Source of the DNA: Pseudomonadota bacterium
GTDB taxonomy: Bacteria; Pseudomonadota; Alphaproteobacteria; Acetobacterales; Acetobacteraceae
DNA length: 14,265 nt
NCBI GenBank assembly: GCA_021780935.1
Contig: JAJXXT010000058.1
Span: forward strand, 1 to 14,265
Direction of reading: 5' to 3'
The notes under the pieces were generated by a model. The model searched no databases. It was not told the DNA's origin and saw nothing but the letters and a program-made list of their open reading frames with translations. Position 1 is the first letter of the stretch, and each line of letters opens with the position of its first letter. Shown one piece after another: positions 1 to 6,886 of this stretch. The position numbers and the translations under genes are program-made.

Positions 1-459
1 GTTCGCGAGACGATCGACGGCACCGACCGTCGCCTGCTGCGGCTTCTCGCCGGTGACGCCAGCCTGCCGCTCAGCGACATCGCCGCCGCCGTCGGGCTAT
101 CGCCGACGCCGTGCTGGAAGCGCATCCGCCGGCTCGAGCAGCTCGGGGTGATCCGGGGCAGGGTCGCCGACCTGGACCCGGCGAAGATTGGCCTCGCGGT
201 CTCCGTCATCGTCGCGATCGAGACTGCCGACCACTCCTCGGCGTGGCTCCAGCGCTTTGCCGGCGTGATCGAGGCCATGCCCGAGGTGGTGCAGGCGTGG
301 CGCATGAGCGGCGACGTGGACTACATCCTGCACGTCGTTCTGCCGGACCTGCCGGCCTATGACGACTTCTATCGTCGCCTGATCGAAGCCGTTCCGCTGC
401 GCAACGTGACCAGCCGTTTCGTCATGGAGCGAATGAAGAACTCACCGCTGCCCGTCTGA
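1..459 (+). CDS. Lrp/AsnC family transcriptional regulator (5' end cut by window edge)
   Basis: The reading frame is open from the first base and ends with TGA at 457-459, giving 152 visible residues. Family members are usually about 150-160 residues, so only a few N-terminal residues are missing. The N-terminal half reads as the AsnC-type winged helix: a TDRRLLRLL helix, then LSDIAAAVGLSPTPCWKRIRRLE as two helix-turn-helix segments (about residues 23-46), then GVIRGRVADLD. SPTPCWKRI is a typical recognition-helix stretch of this family. The C-terminal half (about residues 60-150) is the RAM effector-binding/oligomerisation domain, with the pattern VVQAWRMSGDVDYILHVVLPDL. Such proteins bind amino acids or related small acids and control nearby transport or catabolic genes. 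It sits 578 bases upstream of, and co-directional with, the importer operon and could regulate it; that link is inference. The effector cannot be read from the sequence. Confidence 0.93.
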   Translation, partial: VRETIDGTDRRLLRLLAGDASLPLSDIAAAVGLSPTPCWKRIRRLEQLGVIRGRVADLDPAKIGLAVSVIVAIETADHSSAWLQRFAGVIEAMPEVVQAWRMSGDVDYILHVVLPDLPAYDDFYRRLIEAVPLRNVTSRFVMERMKNSPLPV

Positions 460-485
460 CGTCGCCGCCGGGGCGGGTGCCTGCA

Positions 486-506
486 CCGCTGCTGCCCAAG
501 CAGCGG
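486..506 (+). terminator. Strong hairpin after the Lrp-family gene, candidate terminator
   Basis: CCGCTGCT at 486-493 and AGCAGCGG at 499-506 are perfect 8-bp arms around a 5-base loop, 26 bases after the regulator's stop codon. No T-run follows, so this is not a classical intrinsic terminator. It could end or protect the regulator's transcript. The hairpin is seen directly; its role is inferred from position. Confidence 0.4.
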
Positions 507-558
507 CGTCCACGGCCGTCTCCACCGATCCGTCCCGGTCGCGAAGCGCCGCTGCGTG

Positions 559-663
559 ATGCGCGGCGAGTTCGTCTCGGGGCTCGGCCCGGGCGGCTGC
601 GGCAAGAGCGCGCCGATGCTGCCGGCCCGCGGCCTGGCCAGGCAACCAACGGCCAGCTGCGCG
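559..663 (+). pseudogene. Probable decayed fragment of an ABC transporter ATP-binding protein
   Basis: In the frame starting with ATG at 559 the sequence reads MRGEFVSGLGPGGCGKSA. This closely matches the start of importer ATPases ([16 protein letters not shown]), with the Walker A glycines, lysine and serine intact but the serine after GP and the final threonine replaced. The next residues (GLARQPTAS) resemble the segment that normally follows (AGLxRPTSG) with about one residue inserted. After about 35 residues the resemblance ends, and the frame stops at 700-702. No Q-loop, LSGGQ signature or Walker B follows, so it cannot encode a working ATPase. The motif fits both NitT/TauT-type and CUT1-type ATPases. 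It may be a relic of the ATPase missing from the downstream importer operon. The match rests on one motif, so chance in GC-rich DNA is not excluded. Confidence 0.42.
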
Positions 664-738
664 TGGCCAGTCAGCACGTTCGCCGCGCCGCAGATATTAT
701 GATGATGCAATGATTGCGGACCGGACCGCCGGCATCGC

Positions 739-768
739 GGGGGAGCGGGGCGGGGCGCGGGCGCGGGG
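739..768 (+). other. Putative G-quadruplex motif (five G-tracts)
   Basis: G-runs of 5, 4, 4, 3 and 4 bases lie at 739-743, 747-750, 752-755, 759-761 and 765-768, separated by gaps of 3, 1, 3 and 3 bases. This satisfies the usual rule of four or more tracts of at least three G with loops of one to seven bases. It is on the coding strand of the downstream importer operon, about 270 bases before its first start codon. Folding and function are not shown by sequence alone. Confidence 0.6.
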
Positions 769-859
769 ACCGTGTCGGGCATCGCGCCGCAGCTTGGCCG
801 CCGGCATGCGCGCCATTGGCCTGCGCGGGCATGATGACGCCCGCTATCCGGGCAGCGGC

Positions 860-875
860 GGCAAATCTGTTTGCC
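860..875. promoter_or_regulatory. Perfect 16-bp inverted repeat, candidate operator for the importer operon
   Basis: GGCAAA at 860-865 and TTTGCC at 870-875 are perfect 6-bp arms around TCTG. This AT-containing palindrome stands out in GC-rich surroundings, 162 bases before the binding-protein gene. It overlaps the -35-like hexamer of the weak promoter candidate at 871-900. Size and symmetry fit a dimeric repressor or activator site. The neighbouring Lrp-type and IclR-type proteins are obvious candidates, but no consensus links it to either. Confidence 0.4.
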
Positions 876-900
876 CCCGTGGAGCGGATGAATCTATCGA
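871..900 (+). promoter_or_regulatory. Weak sigma-70-like promoter candidate for the importer operon
   Basis: TTGCCC at 871-876 and TATCGA at 895-900 are separated by 18 bases and resemble -35 and -10 elements. They lie about 140 bases upstream of the binding-protein start. The match is partial. Its main support is that it coincides with the inverted repeat at 860-875 and with one of the few less GC-rich stretches of the interval. Confidence 0.22.
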
Positions 901-1037
901 GGCCTCGACACGTTCGCGTTGACGCGCCGGAACGGCATTCAGGACCGACGGAGAAGTCGCGACAGCGATTCCGCGGCCGCCCCGACCGGCGACATCGGCG
1001 AACGCCATCGGCCGCAGAGCCAGCGAGGGAGAGAAGC

Positions 1038-2432
1038 ATGACGCACCACAATGATGGCGTGACCACGATGCCGCCAACCGCCGCCGCGGCGCAGGCGCAC
1101 CGCCGCACCCTGCTCAAGGCCGGGCTGTTCGGCGCGGCGTCAATGGCGGCGGGGCTGCGCGCCCCCGCGGTTCGCGCCCAGGCCAAGCGGTTCGCCGGCG
1201 TGACGATCAACGGCGCGGCCTTCCAGCACAGTTTCCACGCGGCGCTGAAGTCCTGGCTGCCCGAGCTCGAGGACAAGACCGGGCTCAAGGTGAATTTCGA
1301 GCTGCAGTCATTCCCGATCTACAACCAGCGTATGGACCTCGAGCTGTCGACCCACGGCTCGGCTTACGATTTCTGCAACATCGGCACGCCTTACGCCGGG
1401 CGCTGGATCACCTCGGGCTGGATGACGCAGCTCGACGAGTTCGCGCATAACGCGAACCTGACCGCCGCCGACTGGGAGCCGGGCGACTTCGCGCGCGGGC
1501 CCCTGGCGATCCTGAGCGACGCCAACGGCCATATCTTCGGGTTCCCCTGGGTCGCCGGCGCGATCGTGATGGGCATCGCCCGCAGCGACCTGCTGGAGAA
1601 GGCGAAGCTGCCGATCCCCGCGACCCTCGATGAGCTGGTCCAGACCTGCCTCAGGACCAACGCTCCAGGCAAGACCTACGCCTTCGTCAACGACCAGCTG
1701 CATCACTGGGAGTGGCCGCCGTACCTGATGAACGAGGGCGGCACCATCTTTCGCCAGCCGCCGACCGATCTGATGCCGATGCTAAACACGCCGCAGGCGA
1801 TCAAGGCGGCGGAGATCTATACGCAATTGCTGTCGTCCAAATGCGCGCCGCCCGGCGTCCTTTCATACACCGACGATCAGAGCCAGCGCATGCAGCTCGC
1901 CGGGCGCGCCAATATCCGCACCGCCTCGATCGACTGGCTGGTCCCGCTCGCCAAGCTGAAGGACAGCAAGGTCAGGTCGACGGTCCGCTATGCGCCACTG
2001 CCCAAGGGGCCGGGCGGCAGCTTCCCGGGCGTCAACGCGAACGGCTTCGGCATTCCGGTCGGGGCGAAGAACAAGGAAGCCGCCTGGACCTTCATCCAGT
2101 GGGCGCTGTCCAAGGCGTCGTTCGAGCGGATGGCCCTCCAGAAGGCGTATGTCACGGTGCCGCGCCGCTCGATCATCGCCACGCCGCAGTTCAAGGAAGC
2201 GATGACCATCAACGGCCAGGACGTTGGCCAGCTCTACATCGACACGGTCGATGCGCCGGGCGTCAGCGACTACATGAAGTACAGGAACATGGCCGTGTTC
2301 CCGCAGGTCGGCGAAAAGATCAACATCGCGATCTCACAGATCATCTCCGGCCAGGCGAACGCGAAGACGGCGCTCGACCAGGCCGAGAGCGCGGCGATCG
2401 CCGATATCCGAAAGGCTGGCGTGAAGCTCTGA
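1038..2432 (+). CDS. Extracellular solute-binding protein of a CUT1-type (carbohydrate) ABC importer, Tat-exported
   Basis: The protein has 464 residues and belongs to the family 1 solute-binding proteins (SBP_bac_1), which capture sugars, polyols or sugar acids in the periplasm and hand them to the permeases. The start at ATG 1038 is chosen because GAGGGAGAG lies at 1025-1033, four bases upstream; the frame is open further upstream but without family sequence. The N-terminus carries a twin-arginine signal: HRRTLLKAG at residues 21-29, a hydrophobic alanine/glycine-rich stretch to about residue 40, and an AxA site near 47-49. The mature part shows ordinary family segments, for example a glycine-rich FPGVNANGFGIPVG region late in the protein and KEAAWTFIQWALS, typical of the C-terminal helices. 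It is the first gene of the operon, 12 bases before the first permease. The genes that follow suggest a hydroxyacid-related substrate, but the ligand cannot be read from the sequence. Confidence 0.92.
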   Translation: MTHHNDGVTTMPPTAAAAQAHRRTLLKAGLFGAASMAAGLRAPAVRAQAKRFAGVTINGAAFQHSFHAALKSWLPELEDKTGLKVNFELQSFPIYNQRMDLELSTHGSAYDFCNIGTPYAGRWITSGWMTQLDEFAHNANLTAADWEPGDFARGPLAILSDANGHIFGFPWVAGAIVMGIARSDLLEKAKLPIPATLDELVQTCLRTNAPGKTYAFVNDQLHHWEWPPYLMNEGGTIFRQPPTDLMPMLNTPQAIKAAEIYTQLLSSKCAPPGVLSYTDDQSQRMQLAGRANIRTASIDWLVPLAKLKDSKVRSTVRYAPLPKGPGGSFPGVNANGFGIPVGAKNKEAAWTFIQWALSKASFERMALQKAYVTVPRRSIIATPQFKEAMTINGQDVGQLYIDTVDAPGVSDYMKYRNMAVFPQVGEKINIAISQIISGQANAKTALDQAESAAIADIRKAGVKL

Positions 2433-2455
2433 GCACCGACTGACGTGAGCGGTGC
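2433..2455 (+). promoter_or_regulatory. Inverted repeat enclosing the permease start codon
   Basis: GCACCG at 2433-2438, starting at the base after the binding-protein stop codon, pairs perfectly with CGGTGC at 2450-2455. The 11-base loop contains the GTG start (2445-2447) of the next gene. In mRNA this would present the start codon in a hairpin loop and could also stabilise the 3' end of the binding-protein message. The pairing is seen; the role is inferred. Confidence 0.3.
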
Positions 2456-3383
2456 GACTCTCGCGGCGCCGGTTGCCTCCCGACTGCGGCCGGGAGGCAG
2501 CTTCGCGCTGCAGCAGCGGCGGTTCTTCTGGATGCTGCTCGGGCCGGTGCTGGCGGTGCTGGCGGTCATCACGTTGCTGCCGACCGTCTATCTCTTCGTC
2601 ATCAGCCTGACACCGCTCAACCTCACCAAGCCCGGCACGGCCGGCGATTTCTCCCATATCTGGCAGAACTACCGCTACATGCTGGCGGACATGCGCCTGC
2701 GCGACAGCCTCTGGACGCAGGTGAAGCTCTCGGCGTCCACGGTGGCGTTCCAGGTCGTCCTCGGGTTCCTCGCCGCGCTGCTGCTCAACCACAGTGCCCG
2801 CGTCGGCCGGATCGTCAGGACCAGCCTGCTGATCCCGATGGTGCTTCCGCCGATCGTCGTGGCGATCATCTGGAAGATGGTCTTCTCCCCGGACATCAGC
2901 CCGCTGTGGTGGCTGTTCAACTGGTTCGGCTGGAACGTTCCCGTGCCCATCACCGACGCGCGCTTCGCACTCGGCTCGATCGTGCTCGCCGACACGTGGG
3001 AATGGTTCCCCTTCACGATGATGATCATCCTCGCCGCGCTCAGCATGATGCCCGAAGAGCTGGTCGAGGCCGCGCGCCTGGACGGGGCGACGCCGGTCCA
3101 GCTCACCTGGTACATCACCCTGCCCTATCTGCGCGGCGCACTGCTCGTCGCCGGCCTGTTCCGGCTCATCGACAGCATCAAGGCGTTCCCGCTCATCTAC
3201 CTGCTGACCAGCGGCGGGCCCGGCACGGTCACCGAGGTGCCGAACTATTACATCTTCGTCCAGTCCTTCAACTTCAGCTATGTCGGCTATTCCAGCGCGA
3301 TCACGGTCGTGCTTGTGGCGATGGTCTGTGTGCTGAGCTGGTTCATCGTCCGCGTGGTGAGCGGAGGCGACCGTGCGGAATAG
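2445..3383 (+). CDS. CUT1-type ABC importer permease (MalF/UgpA-like)
   Basis: The protein has 312 residues and is an inner-membrane permease of the carbohydrate uptake 1 family, MalF/UgpA half. It has about six hydrophobic segments, beginning near residues 29-53 and ending near 283-304. The cytoplasmic EAA loop that docks on the ATPase lies at residues 208-227 and reads VEAARLDGATPVQLTWYITL. The segment LLTSGGPG at 254-260 is typical of this half-transporter. The GTG start at 2445 is chosen for normal family length and because the same frame has a stop (the binding protein's TGA) only four codons upstream. It has no good Shine-Dalgarno sequence, so coupling to translation of the preceding gene is likely. 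It overlaps the next permease by 11 bases. Confidence 0.93.
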   Translation: MSGATLAAPVASRLRPGGSFALQQRRFFWMLLGPVLAVLAVITLLPTVYLFVISLTPLNLTKPGTAGDFSHIWQNYRYMLADMRLRDSLWTQVKLSASTVAFQVVLGFLAALLLNHSARVGRIVRTSLLIPMVLPPIVVAIIWKMVFSPDISPLWWLFNWFGWNVPVPITDARFALGSIVLADTWEWFPFTMMIILAALSMMPEELVEAARLDGATPVQLTWYITLPYLRGALLVAGLFRLIDSIKAFPLIYLLTSGGPGTVTEVPNYYIFVQSFNFSYVGYSSAITVVLVAMVCVLSWFIVRVVSGGDRAE

Positions 3384-4197
3384 AAACGCGCCGACGCGGG
3401 TGGTGCTCAATGCGGCCATCATCCTGCTCACGCTTCTCATCCTCATGCCGTTCCTGTGGTTCGTGAGCATGGGCTTCAAGAGCAACGACGACATCATGGC
3501 CGGATCGTCGAGCGCGCTCTTCGTCCCGACGCTCGCCAACTACGCCAGCCTGATGACGCGCGGGTTCATCCGCCCGTTCGGCAACAGCCTCGAGGCGAGC
3601 CTCACCTCGACGCTGCTGTCGCTGGTCATCGGCGTGCCCGGCGCGTACGCGCTCGCGCGCGCGCCGCTCAGGCTCGAACGGCCGCTGTCGCTGCTGATCC
3701 TCGCCTCGCGCATGGTGCCGCCGATCGCCTTCACGATCCCCTACTTCCTGGTCTACCGCTACGCCGGCCTGCTGGATACGATCACCGGCCTGGTCCTGAT
3801 CTACATGACGTTCAACCTGTCGCTGGTGATCTGGCTGATGCGCACCTTCTTCGAATCGACGCCGCGTTCGCTCGAGGAAGCGGCGTGGATCGACGGCGCC
3901 AGCCTCTGGCTGACGTTCCGCCGCGTCGTGCTGCCGCTGTGCACGCCCGCCGTCATGACCACCGGCGTGCTGTGCTTCATCTTCTCCTGGAACGACTTCT
4001 TCTTCGCGTTGACGCTGACGCGCGAGCAGGCGATGACGGCACCCGTGGAGGTCGTGAACTTCATGAACTATCAGGGCTGGGAGTGGGGCAAGATCGCCGC
4101 GAGCGGCACCCTGATCCTGCTGCCGGTGTTTGCCTTCTCGCTGCTGATGCGACGCTTCCTCGTGCAGGGAATGACCGCCGGTGCCGTCAAGGGCTGA
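3373..4197 (+). CDS. CUT1-type ABC importer permease (MalG/UgpE-like)
   Basis: The protein has 274 residues and is the second membrane subunit of the importer. It starts at GTG 3373, inside the end of the preceding permease gene, with a clear GGAGG at 3363-3367, five bases upstream. About six hydrophobic segments are visible, the first at about residues 11-32. The EAA loop at 169-188 (EEAAWIDGASLWLTFRRVVL) is the ATPase docking site. The C-terminus MTAGAVKG is the typical ending of MalG-type CUT1 permeases. The last 17 bases overlap the start of the FAD oxidoreductase gene, an unusually tight link between a transporter and an enzyme. That suggests equal expression and a related substrate. No ATPase gene follows. 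Confidence 0.93.
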   Translation: MRNRNAPTRVVLNAAIILLTLLILMPFLWFVSMGFKSNDDIMAGSSSALFVPTLANYASLMTRGFIRPFGNSLEASLTSTLLSLVIGVPGAYALARAPLRLERPLSLLILASRMVPPIAFTIPYFLVYRYAGLLDTITGLVLIYMTFNLSLVIWLMRTFFESTPRSLEEAAWIDGASLWLTFRRVVLPLCTPAVMTTGVLCFIFSWNDFFFALTLTREQAMTAPVEVVNFMNYQGWEWGKIAASGTLILLPVFAFSLLMRRFLVQGMTAGAVKG

Positions 4198-5590
4198 TCT
4201 CGACGCCGTCCTGTCGCGTCTGCGGGCGGCGCTCGGCGACGATACCGTTGTAACATCGCAATCAATACGCGAGCATCACAGCCGCGGCGAGGGCGTGCCC
4301 GACGCGGCGCTGCCCGACGCGGTCGCGTTCCCCGGCGATAACGAGCAGGTCGCCGCCGTGCTGCGCCTGTGCAACGAGTATCGCGTGCCGGTCATCCCCT
4401 ATGGCACCGGCACCTCGCTCGAAGGCCACATCGCCGCCATCCGCGGTGGCATCACCATCGACCTGTCGCGACTCGACCAGATCCTCGACATCTCGCCCGA
4501 GGCGCTCGATTGCCGGGTGCAGGCAGGGGTCACGCGCGAGCGCCTGAACGCGCATCTGCGCAGCCACGGCTTGTTCTTTCCCGTCGATCCGGGAGCGGAC
4601 GCCTCGCTCGGCGGCATGGCGGCGACGCGCGCTTCGGGCACGGCGGCGGTGCGCTACGGCACGATGCGCGAGAACGTGCTCGGGCTGACCGTGGTGACGG
4701 CCGACGGGCGCTGCATCCCGGTCGGCACCCGCGCGCGCAAGAGCGCGACCGGCTACGACCTGACGCGCCTGTTCGTCGGCAGCGAGGGCACGCTCGGGGT
4801 CATCACCGAGGTCCAGCTCCGGCTGCATGGGCTGCCGGAATCGATCCGCGCCGCGGTGTGCCAGTTTGCCAGCGTGGACGCGGCGCTCGGGACGGTCATC
4901 AACATGCTGCAGGCGGGCATCCCCATCGCCCGCGTGGAGCTGGCCAACGCGCTGCAGATGCGCATGTCCATCCGGTATTCGAAGCTCGAAGGTCTGGAGG
5001 AGCTGCCGACCCTGCTGCTCGAATTCCACGGCAGCCCGGCGGCGGTGAGCGAGCAGGTGGAGACGGTCCAGGCCATCGCCGCCGAGCACGGTGCCAGGGG
5101 GTTCGACTGGGCGGAGACGCCGGAGGCGCGCTCGCGGCTGTGGGCCGCACGGCACGCCGGATACTACGCCAACCTGCACTACATGCCCGGCCGGAGCGTC
5201 ATGGGCACGGATGCCTGCGTACCGATCTCGGCCCTCGCGCAGATCATCCGCGAGACCGAGGCCGATATCGAGCAGAGCGGTATGATCGCGGCGCTCAACG
5301 GCCATGTCGGCGACGGCAATTTCCATCTCGGCATCTTGTTCGATCCCACCGACGCCGCCGACCGCAAGCGGGCGGACGCGCTGGCGCACCGCACCGGCGA
5401 GCGCGCGATCCGTCTCGGCGGCACGTGTTCCGGCGAACACGGGATCGGCATGCACAAGCTGGATCTCGCCGCGCTCGAACATGGCGAGGCGACATCGCTG
5501 ATGTGGTCGATCAAGCAGGCGCTCGATCCCAGGGGCATCATGAATCCCGGCAAGCTCCTGGCGGAGATCGCGCCGCACACGGCACGGTGA
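4181..5590 (+). CDS. FAD-linked D-2-hydroxyacid dehydrogenase, D-lactate dehydrogenase (DLD/LDHD, GlcD-like) type
   Basis: The protein has 469 residues, normal for the family. The N-terminal PCMH-type FAD domain covers about 40-220. Its markers are YGTGTSLEGH (74-83), PVDPGADASLGGMAATRASG (134-153), RYGTMRENVLGL, and FVGSEGTLGVITE (198-210). The C-terminal FAD-oxidase domain holds NGHVGDGNFH (373-382), with the metal/substrate histidines of the family, then SGEHGIG (417-423) and the closing MNPGKLL. The PVDPGADASLGGMAATRASG block is very close to that of mitochondrial and bacterial D-lactate dehydrogenases, which oxidise D-lactate and similar D-2-hydroxyacids to 2-oxoacids and pass electrons to cytochrome c or quinone. 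Glycolate oxidase subunit GlcD is the nearest alternative, but no GlcE or GlcF partner is present. It starts at GTG 4181 with AGGGA at 4166-4170 and overlaps the permease by 17 bases. The exact substrate is not known. Confidence 0.9.
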   Translation: MPSRADLDAVLSRLRAALGDDTVVTSQSIREHHSRGEGVPDAALPDAVAFPGDNEQVAAVLRLCNEYRVPVIPYGTGTSLEGHIAAIRGGITIDLSRLDQILDISPEALDCRVQAGVTRERLNAHLRSHGLFFPVDPGADASLGGMAATRASGTAAVRYGTMRENVLGLTVVTADGRCIPVGTRARKSATGYDLTRLFVGSEGTLGVITEVQLRLHGLPESIRAAVCQFASVDAALGTVINMLQAGIPIARVELANALQMRMSIRYSKLEGLEELPTLLLEFHGSPAAVSEQVETVQAIAAEHGARGFDWAETPEARSRLWAARHAGYYANLHYMPGRSVMGTDACVPISALAQIIRETEADIEQSGMIAALNGHVGDGNFHLGILFDPTDAADRKRADALAHRTGERAIRLGGTCSGEHGIGMHKLDLAALEHGEATSLMWSIKQALDPRGIMNPGKLLAEIAPHTAR

Positions 5591-5653
5591 CGTCGCGCGG
5601 CCGCTCCCGCCTTCGGCACCCGCGCATCGAGGCGAGGCACGCGGAGGATTGGT

Positions 5654-6868
5654 ATGGCGATCGTCAACCGGTTTGAAGAGGTCAACCCACGCCGCCGGCG
5701 CTATGGCGGGCGCGATGTCGGCAAGGCGAGGACGATCGACGACCTGCGCTGCATGGCGCGGCGTCGCCTGCCCAATTTTCTCTACGAATACATCGAGGGC
5801 GGTGCGGAGGACGAGTGGACGCTGCGCAACAACCGCGCGGCCTTCCATCGCTATCGCTTCCTTCCCCACGCGCTGCGCGACGTGTCCCGGCGCACGACCG
5901 AGCACCCGATCTTCGGCCGGCCCTCGGCGCTGCCGCTGGTGATCGCGCCGACCGGTTTCGCCGGTTTCTTCTGGCCCGACGGCGACATGATGCTGGCGAA
6001 GGCAGCGGCGGCGGCCGGCGTGCCGATGGCGCAGAGTACCGTCTCGAACGCCCGCGTACGCGATGTCGCCGCGGTGGCGGGGCTGCGGCATTGGGCGCAG
6101 TTCTATGCCTGGGGCGGGCTCGAGGTGCAGGACGCGTTGCTCGACCGTGCGGCGGCCGCCGGCAGCGAGGCTCTCGTCGTCACCGTCGACGGCCCGCTCT
6201 CCGGCAACCGCGAATGGGACCAGCGCAGCTACGCCGCCCCGGACCGGCCGTCGGCGGCGACGCTGTTCGAGGCGGCCTGGCATCCGCGCTGGTGGCTGCG
6301 CATGCTGGCGCGCCGGCGCCTGCCCAACTTCGAGAACCTGGTGGACCTCATCGGCGCGACGAACCCGGATATTTTTGCGGTCTCGAAATGGATCGGCGCC
6401 AACCAGAATCCCGCCCTGTGCTGGCGTGATCTGGAACGGATCCGCGCGCGCTGGCCCCGCAGGCTGGTGATCAAGGGGCTGTTGCGGGCGGAGGACGCGC
6501 TGCGGGCCGCCGGGCTCGGCGCGGACGCGATCGTGCTCAGCAATCACGGCGGGCGCCAGGCGGAACCGGCGGCATCGCCGCTGGAGACGCTGCCCGACGT
6601 TCGCGCCGCGGTGGGAGACCGGCTTTCGCTGTTCCTCGACAGCGGCGTGCGGCGCGGCTCGGACATCGCCATGGCGCTCGCTCTGGGGGCCGATGGCGTG
6701 CTGGTCGGGCGGGCAACGCTTTATGGCCTGGCGGCCGGCGGCGAAGCAGGGGTCGGGCGGGCGCTGGAGATTCTGCGCACGGAGTTCGACCGCGTGCTGG
6801 CGCTGGTCGGCGCAACGCGCCCGGCGGAGCTGGATCGCAACCTGCTGCTGCCCGCAGCCCAGGCCTGA
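5654..6868 (+). CDS. FMN-dependent alpha-hydroxyacid oxidase/dehydrogenase (L-lactate/mandelate dehydrogenase family)
   Basis: The protein has 404 residues and forms the flavin-binding TIM barrel of the (S)-2-hydroxyacid oxidising family. Key residues can be placed: the active-site tyrosine in YEYIEGGAEDE (Tyr46), IAPTGFAG (98-104), QFYAW (149-153) with the second tyrosine, TVDGPLSGNRE (177-187), the FMN-contacting lysine in VIKG (Lys274), the catalytic base and substrate arginine in SNHGGRQ (His298, Arg301), DSGVRRGSD (329-337), and GRATLYGLAAGGEAGV (352-367), close to that of mandelate dehydrogenase. After SNHGGRQ the usual LD is replaced by AE. The start at ATG 5654 has GGAGG at 5643-5647, six bases upstream. 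It lies 63 bases after the D-type enzyme, so the operon encodes enzymes for both stereoisomers of a 2-hydroxyacid. Lactate, mandelate or a longer hydroxyacid are all possible substrates. Confidence 0.92.
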   Translation: MAIVNRFEEVNPRRRRYGGRDVGKARTIDDLRCMARRRLPNFLYEYIEGGAEDEWTLRNNRAAFHRYRFLPHALRDVSRRTTEHPIFGRPSALPLVIAPTGFAGFFWPDGDMMLAKAAAAAGVPMAQSTVSNARVRDVAAVAGLRHWAQFYAWGGLEVQDALLDRAAAAGSEALVVTVDGPLSGNREWDQRSYAAPDRPSAATLFEAAWHPRWWLRMLARRRLPNFENLVDLIGATNPDIFAVSKWIGANQNPALCWRDLERIRARWPRRLVIKGLLRAEDALRAAGLGADAIVLSNHGGRQAEPAASPLETLPDVRAAVGDRLSLFLDSGVRRGSDIAMALALGADGVLVGRATLYGLAAGGEAGVGRALEILRTEFDRVLALVGATRPAELDRNLLLPAAQA

Positions 6869-6886
6869 TCGCGCCAGCCTGGCCGG

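Larger units (their letters stand above)
460..1037. other. 578-base non-coding interval between the regulator and the importer operon
   Basis: I see no convincing intact gene here. Open frames on both strands are rich in Arg, Pro, Ala and Gly and match no family I recognise, apart from the ATPase-like relic at 559-663. The interval also holds the hairpin at 486-506, an AT-rich patch around 690-716 that stands out from its surroundings, the G-tract cluster at 739-768, the inverted repeat at 860-875 and a purine-rich ribosome-binding site just before 1038. It looks like eroded coding DNA combined with the regulatory region of the downstream operon. Confidence 0.6.

Noticed and set aside
919..947. 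TTGACG as a -35 element for the importer operon
   Set aside because: The hexamer is good, but nothing like a -10 element occurs at 15-19 bases downstream.
714..1037. Open frame extending the first binding protein upstream by 108 codons
   Set aside because: The added sequence is Arg/Pro/Ala-rich without family resemblance, would bury the Tat signal inside the protein, and ignores the good ribosome-binding site before 1038.
2334..3539. Long antisense frame (about 400 codons) over the first permease gene
   Set aside because: Its composition (Arg, Asp, Glu, His, Gln in monotonous mixtures) is that of a shadow frame in GC-rich DNA, and the opposite strand has an unmistakable permease.
4262..6547. 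Very long antisense frame (about 760 codons) over the two oxidoreductase genes
   Set aside because: It spans two real genes and the gap between them, matches no family I know and has shadow-type composition. High GC makes such frames common.
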